The notes under the pieces: model-generated
Database searches by the model: none
Told to the model about the DNA's origin: nothing
The model's input: the letters and a program-made list of their open reading frames with translations, nothing else
In this document: piece by piece, positions 34,402 through 46,400 of the stretch
Position numbering within the stretch: the stretch's first letter is position 1
Layout: every line of letters starts with the position of its first letter
Assembly (NCBI GenBank): GCA_018389105.1
Contig: JACATO010000031.1
Coordinates: 372,001-436,000 of the forward strand
Direction of reading: 5' to 3'
Length of the DNA stretch: 64,000 nt
Source: Nautilus pompilius
Lineage: Eukaryota > Mollusca > Cephalopoda > Nautilida > Nautilidae
Made by a program: the position numbers and the translations under genes

Positions 34402-37400
34402 GTGAGTGGTGGTGTGGAGTACAGGGTTAGGGTTAGGGGACCTCGGTGAGTGGTGGTGTGGAGTACAGGGCTGGTCGGGGGGTCCTACTATCTCTCGGTG
34501 AGTGGTGGTGTGGAGTACAGGGTTAGGGTTAGGTGACCCTGCTATCTCTCGGTGAGTGGTGGTGTGGAGTACTGGTCGGGGGTCCTGCTATCTCTCGGTG
34601 AGTGGTGGTGTGGAGTACTGGGCTGGTCGGGGGACCCTGCTATCTCTCGGTGAGTGGTGGTGTGGAGTACTGGTCGGGGGTCCTGCTATCTCTCGGTGAG
34701 TGGTGGTGTGGAGTACTGGGCTGGTCGGGGGTCCTGCTATCTCTCGGTGAGTGGTGGTGTGGAGTACTGGGCTGGTCGGGGAATCCCTGCTATCTCTCGG
34801 TGAGTGGTGGTGTGGAGTACTGGGTGGTCGGGGGACCCTGCTATCTCTCGGTGAGTGGTTTGTGTGGAGTACTGGTCGGGGGTCCTGCTATCTCTCGGTG
34901 AGTGGTGGTGTGGAGTACAGGACTGGTCGGGGGACCCTGCTATCTCTCGGTGAGTGGTGGTGTGGAGTACTGGTCGGGGGTCCTGCTATCTCTCGGTGAG
35001 TGGTGGTGTGGAGTACTGGGCTGGTCGGGGGACCCTGCTATCTCTCGGTGAGTGGTGGTGTGGAGTACTGGTCGGGGGTCCTGCTATCTCTCGGTGAGTG
35101 GTGGTGTGGAGTACTGGGCTGGTTGGGGGACCCTGCTATCTCTCGGTGAGTGGTGGTGTGGAGTACTGGTCGGGGGTCCTGCTATCTCTCGGTGAGTGGT
35201 GGTGTGGAGTACTGGTCGGGGGACCCTGCTATCTCTCGGTGAGTGGTGGTGTGGAGTACTGGTCGGGGGGGACCCTGCTATCTCTCGGTGAGTGGTGGTC
35301 TGGAGTACTGGTCGGGGGACCCTGCTATCTCTCGGTGAGTGGTGGTGTGGAGTACTGGTCGGGGGGACCCTGCTATCTCTCGGTGAGTGGTGGTGTGGAG
35401 TACTGGTCGGGGGACCCTGCTATCTCTCGGTGAGTGGTGGTGTGGAGTACTGGTCGGGGGGACCCTGCTATCTCTCGGTGAGTGGTGGTGTAGAGTACTG
35501 GTCGGGGACCCTGCTATCTCTCGGTGAGTGGTGGTGTGGAGTACTGGTCGGGGGTCCTGCTATCTCTCGGTGAGTAGTGTTGCACCTGCCCCTGTAGCTA
35601 GAAGCTGCGCTGCATATGGCGACTATTATCATCTGTTTAATATGTAACAAATATACTCGTGGAAATGGGTAGTTTATTTATGTTTTATAGTTCACATTTT
35701 GTAGTCACAGTGATCGGACTTTCAATAGGACTGAACTGAAATACTGGGGAGGAAACAGCTTGACTATAAATAATGTTGGGATAAACCAAGAATTAGGTGT
35801 ACCATTGATGCTAATAATCCTTTTTGACAAGATAATTCGATTAGAATCATTCCATGTTATATTTTCTGTGATATTTATCGCACACAGACACAGTTCTTCT
35901 ATTCATGAAATTGGTAATAAGTTATTTTCATAGACTCGTTTTTATTTAAAATGACAAATTGTTGTTTATTATTTTATGCACAACTTTAATATTTAATTTT
36001 GTGAAAAATCAATTTTATTCAAATTTTGTGCTCTTGGTAATAAAATTTAATTATGAAAGCCAAAATAAATTTTTTAAAATATATTATTGGGTTATTTTGC
36101 ATTCACTCTCTTCTAGAGAATTTTATATTGTATTTGCCTTGGTAAATTGTTTTAGGTGCCACAGTTTTAACAAGCAGAACAGTGGATTGGGGAGGACAGG
36201 AAAAGAAAATAGAATTTATTTTTAGATGATATTGTTAAGATTATCGTAATAGTACAACAACACAACAATAATTAATGTTATTTAGTGTATTGACACCAGA
36301 AAGTTAAAGAGCTGTCCTACAAATAGCAGCTACTTTCTTGTTGCTTAAGTAAGACTGAAATCCCCATCAGAATCCAGATCACTATAATATCCAGAACACA
36401 CCCAGATTATAATCATATATCATTGCATCTCACCAAAGTTTAAAAATATCCTAACTAATATAAGCTTGCCATTTTATAAAGATCTGATGGACAATAACGG
36501 GCAGGGGACACTATAGCAGTACTATACTAATTATCACAATAACCGTTATACCTACCTGGCTCAGTATAAATCCATTGTTTTGACTCATTCCATCCAGAAT
36601 TAATTGTGGTATGCCTTCTAGGCTATACAAAATCAGCTACATATTAGATCTCCAGTATTTTGCACCATATACCATAAGCATTCTATAGATTGGGAAATTG
36701 GAGTGGGTGAAGATGCATTTGTGGTGGACTTTGACAGACTGGAGCCAGATTCTTTTATCTAATAAAAGCAAATTCAGCCTTCACTTTGGCTGTTTACATG
36801 TTTGGTGGAAACCAAATGAACATTATGCTGATTGTAATATGCCAGAGAGATGATTTCTATAGGGCCGTTGTTCTAGTCTGGGATGTTGTATCAGATGATT
36901 ACAAAAGTAAACTGATTCTCTTTGATAGGACTGATTTGTAATAGTTCTGTCTGTAAAGTCTTGATAATCCATTTATCTTCATAGATGATAATGCAAAGGC
37001 CAACAAGAATAGGCCACCTTTATGAGAAAAATATCCAACTTAAATCCCACAGAACTTCTAAAATGATCTATTTAGACATATTGGATTGTAATCATATGTT
37101 CCTCAGATCATTCATTCTGAAACTGCATGAAGCCTTGACAGAAGAGTGGAACACATTGTCATAAAGCTGCCAGATATCTTGATCAGTATGAGATGCATGT
37201 GCAATGCTGTAGTGCAAGGTGTTCATACATGTTACTGAAGGTTATACAATCTCAGACTGTGTAGAATGTGATTCTTATTGGGATATTGTAGTATAGTGTA
37301 CATATTTAGTGAAGATATAAAATTTTCACTCAATTTCAAAAATGACTATATACAAAGTTTAAAATATTTCATTTTGCAGAATATCTGGATTGATTTATAA

Positions 37401-40400
37401 ATAAGACTCTGATGTTATCATATATGGTATATTTGTAGCCTCATGGAATCAAAATAAAAAGATTTAGGCATTTTCTTATTGTTTTATTATTTTTAAATGC
37501 ATTTATTTGTTTTTCCCCTCAGATTGTGAACTCTCTGAGAGCAGCCATTCATCAAGCAGAGGGAGTAGAATTTCAAGGTCTCGCTCATCAACACGGATCA
37601 CTCGAAAGAAATATGGCTCAGTAATTAGCTCAACACGTTCCAGGATCTCAAAATTAGGCTGGAAGAAGTCACTACTGATTGGTGGCATTCTCTACGTTGG
37701 TTCAAGTTATTATTTGTCACGAAGTAATTACCGTCGCTATCCAAACCGAAGTAAGTTGTTCCATCTTTTACATTACTACAGACATGTACCGATTTACTTT
37801 TGCCAAGTTATGTTAATATTTTGCACTGATCTGTGACACTTGTTTATACTGAGAACTAAGGAACAAGCAAAATTTAATTACATATGCTGTAGTGTATATT
37901 TGCTATACTAGTGAGGAATGTTTACTGCTACTGTTATGTGTAAACTTTATTTGTTTGAGTAATGAGCTAGATGTCTGATTTAAAGTAGAATAACATTCTT
38001 TTATATTTACTGTATGTTACTGAAATTGTTATCAAATTTATCTTAGTTTCCTTTGTAGAATGTTTACTAATAATGTTATGTTGTTGGCCTGCGCCATTTA
38101 TTCAGATCAAAGAAGACAAAGAGACACACAATAATTAGGGAAGGTTTTTCTAATTTTCATGATTTTATTTTTCAAGGACCAACCATATGTTCCAATTATG
38201 CAAAGTCAGACAATAATGGCACAGTGTATGGGATGTTCATCTGTCCAATGAGATATAACCCAGATGACTTCACCCAGTGTTGTGGTAATGAAGGTGAACA
38301 AAGATGTTGTCGATATTTTGATGGGTAAGTCAAAATATTTAATAAGAATTTTCCTGTTACTTTTTTAAAAGATAATGATTGTAATACATCTATAGTACTC
38401 AAGATGGTCTCTGTGCAGCTTTTAAAAGCAGACCTTGTGTTTTTGTAAAATTTGCATTGTATATAAATCTGTTTGCTCCAAACCAACACAATCATTTCTC
38501 TTGATGTGGGTGTAGATGTCAGGGTCGTGTCAGACAGCTTTGTTGTACACTTAGAAATCGCAGCACATTTTGAAGTTACATAAAACAGGATTTATGACAT
38601 TTGGTTTACACAAGTTTAGGGAAAGGGTATGATGCCGTGCTTACTGCATTTAAAAATGAATTATGAAATCCAATATTTGCAATATTTATCTAAGTATATT
38701 TATGAAGAAATTTTCTTAAAATGATTGAACACAAATTTTTAGAAAGTTATTTCTCTTTTTCTTATCATCGCAGCCACTACAGACTAGACTGACTTTTATC
38801 TTTAGTTTACCTAACCATGTACCTTTCATTTTTGTGTGCAGTACTTTTAAGATCTTTCATATGCACACTGTGAAACAAGTTGATCTCTGCACATAATTGC
38901 TTTCTTTCTTTCTAGCACAACAAATGTGGTTGGGATTGTTATTGGTTCTGTGGTTGCATGTGTGGTCCTTGCTGTGATAGTCTACTGCCTATGCAGAAGA
39001 AAGCAGCGGCATGCTGGCCATGTTATAGAAAAAGGTTTGTTTGGTATATTATTGTTGTTGTTAACATCTTATCAGAGAGAGCATTTTTAAAGATTTTGTT
39101 TGGATGGGGTGCAAATCATTAACGTTACAGCATCTGTTAAGATAAAGTACATATATTTTACAAGCAAACCTAAAAAAATAATTCAACTTTTTAGCTATCA
39201 GAATTCTGTATAGAAGTATCTCCAAACACTAATTTATATGCCCAAAAACTAACCAACCACATACACACAATGATAAATAATGTGACCACATCACTCAAAT
39301 GTTGTACTACTATTAGCTTTCAAATACATTCAAGGTGCTTCTGATGGACTCCTCAGATATGTGCTTCTTTAAGTGTTCTTCAGACACTAAAGCAACAAAA
39401 CTTATCACAGATTTAAAAAAACAAACTATCACTATCCGTCCCAAAATTTATAGATCTAAGATATTCATATGTTTGTTTCATTTATTTTCAAAATACCAAT
39501 GTTAAAATGCACATGAAAATACATTTTGCAGTGATAATCAGTGAATCAAATAAAATGAACACTGGAAAATTATGCATTTTAGTTTAATAAATAAAAAAAT
39601 CACGTTAGAGCAATTAGTTCTTTGACATATCTGGTTGCTGAAATGTGTTTACACACCTGTAAAGTGTATGTCACCTGATATCCTTACATGTAACACACAA
39701 TATTAAAAGATGTGTGTATATTTCTAATTTCATCAGCTAATTTAGGACTTTACACCCATGTGATGTAAAATGGTACTTATATTCTTTGAAAATCAAGAAA
39801 AGGATACAGGCTACATTTACAACTGGTCCACCAGTCAAAATTCACAATACAACAGCTGTGCATATTAAACTGCTGATACAAAAACAATTCATTTTATTTG
39901 TGTTTGGTAAAAACTTTGGTTCAGAGATCTTTGTCTAATTATTTCAAACTTAACAGCTTAAATAAAATTGTGTTATGCTAAAACGAGTTACATTCAGTAA
40001 TAAAGCTACATGCCAGGTGTTCATTTTAAAAATGAAGAGCTTGACAAGTCAAAATTCTGAAATTTAGTGGAAGAAAAGTTTTAAAAATCCTGGAGAAATG
40101 GCAATTTGTACTAAGAACTTTAATGATAAATATTCTGTAGTTTAGTGTTTTATATTATTTTACAAAAACTGGAGAGTGACAATTAAATTTGCTATAAAAT
40201 TTTTGTGGTGCTTTTTATGAATAGTATTTTGTCTAGTGCTTGCTATTGACTTATTTCTTATTGCTTTATTTCTATGTTTACTTATAGTGCAAACATTAAA
40301 AGTTAAAATTTTAGTACTTTTGATTTTTATTTATTCAATTAAGTATGATCATGGGTAAAAAAAACAAAAAATCTACAAACCAAACAAACAAATACACGGT

Positions 40401-43400
40401 ATTACTGAATTAGCTGTAGTGAGCTCACTTTTCACACAATTTGCTAAATGGGATGGGAAAAAATGTTTTCAATTGAGTAGATTGTCTGATCCTTAGGCAC
40501 ATTTGACATCATCTCAGGTTCATTACATTGACTTGTCTTAGTTTGGTCAAATGATATCTCAAGCTGTTGGACCTTACATGAAAGACAGACAGTAACTCTT
40601 TATTGATTGAGAAAAATGATCAGTGGTAAGTCGGCTATTGATTATGATGGCCATGTGGGACTTCAGAAGAATAATTAACAGATTAAATACAGATCAATGC
40701 AACTTGTTCATTGTTTCATAACAAAGTTCTACAATCCACATCTGATTTGACAGCAATCAAGCACCTTTCACACCTTCAGCTGATGACAAACGATCAAAAA
40801 AAACACGTTACTCTGGCACAAATAAGACAAATGAACAACACAAAAAATATATTTTATTTGTTTTTCAAACTTTATTAAACAATTGCTTAATCATAACATA
40901 GATGTTTCTGAGCTCATACTCGTCCATACTTACTGATATGTTCTATACTGGGGATTCAGACATCTATCTAAGACCTGACCCGACTTTGGCCAAAAAGAAA
41001 TGACCATTTGACATACTTTTGAAAAATAACTTTTAATGCTAAAATCTCCAACTAGCTTATGTAGGGTGACCCATTTCCTAACTACATGTTATGATGTAGG
41101 CTGCATTGAACTAGAACCATAAAAAATAAAGATAACTGAAAATGTTGAAGACTTATATAATGTTACTTTAACTAAAATATTACTATATTTTTTAATTTCT
41201 TCAAACATTTTGTTTGCTGTGAAATGCATTGATATTTTCATTAAAGCTTTTTTTTTTAGATGATAACGTTTTCTAATTCACTATCTCAATTGTTAAAATT
41301 TGCCAGAATTTATGAGAGATAAAAATGTCAAATTAAATATAATTTTTATTTGCTGTCATATGCAGCTTGGGTTTTCTCTATGACTGTTAGACAAGCACAC
41401 ATACCTGTCTTCTGAAAGAATTGTGAAAACTGATTTGTGATACAAAACGAAAAGTTGTTTTTATTTGCTTGATTCATTTATTTTATCTTTCATGTATAAA
41501 TAATTTTCTTGAAATAGTCTCTTCAAAAGACAACTGAATGATGCTTGGGCTTCAAAATTTTGTTTTAGTTTTATGTGTTTTTTTGCTTCTTCATTTGCAT
41601 GTTTACGTCTTCATTTGCATGTTTACGTCTTATTTGCATGTTTACGTCTTCATTTGCATGTTTACGTCTTCATTTGCATGTTTGCTTCATCATAGATTTG
41701 CAGGATTATTCGAAAGTTACTTGTCCTTTACAAAGTGTCCCAGGTAAGCCTACATTTAATTAATTGTACTAACTTAAACAAATACTTTAGTTACACTTCT
41801 GCACATTAGCTGATAAAACAAAAATGTTTATGGCGGAGCCTTTCTGGTTCTTGGCTTCATTCTTCTGGGTTTGTAACCACCACCTGTTTATGTTTTTAAT
41901 GTTATGCTAATTTTTTATTTTGGAAATTAAGAAGGAAAAAAAAAAAAAAACAGAACCAGCAATGTATACAAACTACACTTAAAATTGATAAAAAATTAAT
42001 TTTCTCTGTCTCTCTCATATGCATACATACATATATATATTGTGTGTTATTTCTCCCAGCCAATGGAAAGTTATTTACTATGAATTCATTTACCCAAAGT
42101 TGGTGTCCACATTTCCATCTGGGAAAACCTGTATATTAAAAACTTTGAATTTTGCTTGGTAGGAAGTGTTAAATCTTTGTTTGTCCTACAAGTACAGTCA
42201 TGTAGCTAAATGGTAATTTAGTGTTTTCTTTAAATAAAAAGAGACATGAAAAAACAACAACATTGTTTTGTTTTAGAAGGCAGGTGTTGCATCATTAATT
42301 AGACTGGATAGAACAACTAGTACACAACTGATAAGTTCATTTCTGAAGGACTTTTGTAGTTAGTACAAGTCCCAAAACTCTCTTAATTTTGTTTAGGAGT
42401 ATGAAAAACAGGTTGTTTTTTTTTGTTGTGGGGTGGGTTTCTAAATACTAAACATTAGTGCCAAACACTGGATACAATTTACTTTCAAAACTCTGGCAAG
42501 AAAAAATTTGATGGTATAAAGCTACTTCATGTTTAATTTCTTAAATCCCATGATGTATAGAGATTTCCCAATGGCGGTTATGATTTCAAGTGAATTTTGA
42601 CAAGTTAAACTAATTTTAAAGCACTAAAGGTTTCATGTTTGATTTATTTTGGACTACAGCAAATATGGTGATATTTCAAGGTCTTTTTTGTTTAAATAAA
42701 ATGGGGCTGATTAAATAGTTTAACTAATAAAAATAAAAGCATTCCTTTTAACACTTTTAATGTGTGCAAAGCCATCTGATGAGGGGGATGGATGATATCA
42801 GCAGCATGGCATTGTGTATAGTGCTCTCTCTACTTAATCATGTGCATTTGTATACTATTAAAAATTACTGAGGATCAAGGGATACAACATTGATATAAAG
42901 TTGTTTGGTACCATAATGAAAGAGAATTTAGAATGTTTATAAACTACTTTAAGAAATCATTATTATTGGAAAATTGGAAAATGACAGATATTGTCAAATG
43001 ATGTCAAAACTTGTCAATAGAAACACAACAAAAAAGACTTTTAATTATTAAGAAAAGATGAAAAATCTGGAAGTTTTATTCCATTTTGGCAAATTCCTGT
43101 TCAGAAATCCATTTAGTATTTTGAGAGTCTCCAGCATGAATGATATTTTAGCTCTAACATCTCATGATGATGAGTCTTTGAATGTTGACCTGGGCCAGAT
43201 CGTTCCATTTCTTTGAGAATTTCAGCAAGTTCCTGCAAGATTTGTGGTAGCACAGGTGATTTTTCACTTGTAGTTTGAAGCATTTCCTATACAACTAGTG
43301 AGAGACCCTATAGTGTTTATGTTCAGCAATTTTAGCATATTGAAACCTCTCTCTCTCGTCCTCCCCCCTCTGACATGCTGGTCTCAGACAAAATGTTGAC

Positions 43401-46400
43401 TCTGAAAAGTACAAGGGTCCAGTTTCTCATGGTCTATACGCAAGTCTTGCCATGCCTTGTGGTGGCCCATGGTTTGTGCTATGCAGATAAGGTTTTTCTT
43501 GCTTCCATGCCATTAGCCTAGAATTGATAACATACAGTTTGTGTTGAGACATTGACATTTGTTGCATTTTTAAGGTCAGATTTCAGCAGAGTTGTCAAGA
43601 AATGGTTTCTTCTCTCTTGCATGACCAAAAAAGTGATTCTGGTGATACATTATTGATTTGGATTGGCACTCATCATGTTGTCTAGCAGTGATGCTGAGTC
43701 CAGGCTTTAGAAATGATTTTCTGGCTCTCAAAGTCCATCTGCCACATGATGTTGAGTTGCTCCAATCTCCAGGATATCAATTCTTCTGTCAAATGTTATC
43801 TTTGTCACCATTGCACAACTCTTTATCAACCAGCACTAATAAAAAAAAAATTACTAATTTGGTGATAAAGCACTTCTTAAATAGCAAAATGATGGCATGC
43901 AACACATTGACATTTATGTGAAGATCATGTATTTTAAATGTTGACACAATGGAGAAACTTCCTCTCACTGTGGGTGAGGTTTCAAAGAGGAGATAAGGGA
44001 GTGAACTGTACTAGGATTTGGTTTGATATTCATAGTTGGCCGATAATCCTTTAATCTTTAGTAAATTTTGAGTAGTGTATAATACGAATTTCTAGAAAAG
44101 CATAATCTAGTTTAACTTTATATTGGCAACCACTTTGTGAACCTTTGCTTGTTACACAAGTAGTGAAATTTTGTGTTTGTATTACAGCAGAACAGCCTCC
44201 GATACCAATGACAGGCAAGATGGATCCAGCCCAACCAGCAGCTGCTGCATATGTGCCGCCACCAGGACCAACCTGTCCATTACAGCCTCAGTTTTATCCC
44301 CAAGAGTCCGGAGCCAGTAAGTTACCACTGTTCAGTAGAGATGCTAGTAATTATTGAATTCAAAGTTGCATTATTTTTTCAGAGCTAGTTAATACTCTCA
44401 ACTTCCTCGTTTTTTTGTAGCTTATATAAACCTCATTTGACAACCTTTTATTTATAAATTCTGTTTTTTTTAAGAAGCTAATTAATTGAAATTTGAACTC
44501 TCTTGAAATGAAGAACTAGTGATGATGAAATGCCATTCCATACTTTTGCTTCTGTGTAGTAAACAAATATTGGCTTTGCTTGCATTTAATTAACCCTTTA
44601 CATACCATATCAGTTTTTACTTATTATACATACATGATATATTTACATTCCAGCCTAAAAACACTAGTATTTATGTTGAACTGATTATATATTTAGTCAA
44701 CACAGATTTATAATGATAGGAAAGTACTGTGTCATAGGGCCCTATGGCTCAACCTGTTCTGAATCTTACAGATTTGTAGGGTAGTGGTTTGCCCAGGTGA
44801 TATATAGAGGGTTAATGGATTTTATTTATATTATTTCTTTGCTCTATTCTTACAGTAACAATGACTAATTTCAGTTCTTATTTTGAGGAGATAAATTCTA
44901 TTAGCTAATTGACAAGTGAATCTTTTTCATCAATTTTTAATTTATTTTATTGTATTTGAAGAAATTTTTTTTAATGTTTAGCAATGATGGAATGGAACAT
45001 AAGAATTATTGCACAGTATTTATTAGTTTAAAAGAATTCTTTAGTTATTAAGGTTAGTGGATTATTTATTCCAAAGATTAAGATTTTTTTTGGTTCGTTT
45101 CTAAAGAACTAGATGGCGAGTTTCTTAGACTCTTTGCCACACCACTTTGCTACTGTAACTTTCCACTCTTACCTTTAAAAACAATTTGAAAATTTGCTCC
45201 TTTTTTTTTGTTTTTGCTGTCACTTGCTGACAAGAAGCAGATGAAATATAAAATTAGCCACAATATAAAAGCCAAGAATACATAAATCACCGAGTATATT
45301 CATGACTTGTGACTTTAAAAATTGTTATTTTGTGTTTTTTTTCCTTTTAATGTGAAGTGGAATTGTGGTTACCTTGGAATACACCAAAATATCAAGGGAA
45401 CAGTTGAGTCATTGATTCACCTAAGTAGCTGAGATTAATATGCAGTATTGAAAATAACTTTGGAAACACACACAGTATGTGCACAAGTAGTAATCAGTAA
45501 TTACAACAAGAGATGTATAAAGTACATACACAACACATTATTACAGAAATTATGCCAAAGTAAAATGAATATGTAAAGTGCATTGGTATTTAATATGTGA
45601 GCCCTTTGATTTATATTGAGCATGACATCTTTTCATGCTCCCTTGCAGGTTATCAATGTATGACTGTGGAATGTTCTAAATGTCCAGTATCACTTTACAC
45701 AGTTTATCCAGTGTGTTTTGTTGTTTCACTTTCTCAGTAGCCATGTAATTCCACTTTTATAGTGTTCATATCGTGACTTTTTGCAATCCAAGACATCTTT
45801 ATGAATGTACTATCAGCCTCTTTTCACCACATTGGCTTTATGCTGGAGTCATTAAATTTTGAGAGATGAATCTCTGCCCAATGAGATATCTTTCTGATGG
45901 AATGGCATGAGAAATTGCCTGTACTTGTTAGCAGTCAGTATAATTTCATTTTTATGCCAATCTTTAATTTTAATGCCCCCATGCTTCACTGTGACTGTTG
46001 TATGCTAACTGTTATACCAGTCTCCAATCTGCTTTCAAATAAACTGCCATTGAATTATTGGCAGACAGTTTAAGCATGGACTAATCTGTAAAGAGCACCT
46101 TTTAGATTTGGTCATCCCATCGTTTCAATTTTTATATCTATCTCCGCTTTGCTGTTTGGTTGCCTCTCCTTAGCAAAGGTATTCAAAGAACTAGACATCC
46201 TTTCGTGTTAATGTGTGTCTTGCTTTTCTTGAAGAAATGCTAACACCGGTACTTGAAACTAGATCATTTGTAAGATCTGTCATGTAGAACAAACTCCGAA
46301 GTACTTAAAATCAGTTTTGGAGAGTTCTGATCTTTTTTCCTTATGCTGGCCAGGCCTGGCTTAATTTATTTTAGTGATGTATGGTACGCAATATGGGAAA

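Noticed and set aside
34602-35573. Long plus-strand ORFs of 80-110 codons in the minisatellite
   Set aside because: They come from the repeat itself; unit lengths vary, several frames are open at once, and none starts with a proper ATG or has exon edges.
34389-35575. CRISPR-like array
   Set aside because: Units are head-to-tail copies without distinct unique spacers, in an animal intron.
37503-37688. Minus-strand ORF over exon 2 of the Shisa/CX-like gene
   Set aside because: It is the antisense shadow of a well-supported coding exon.
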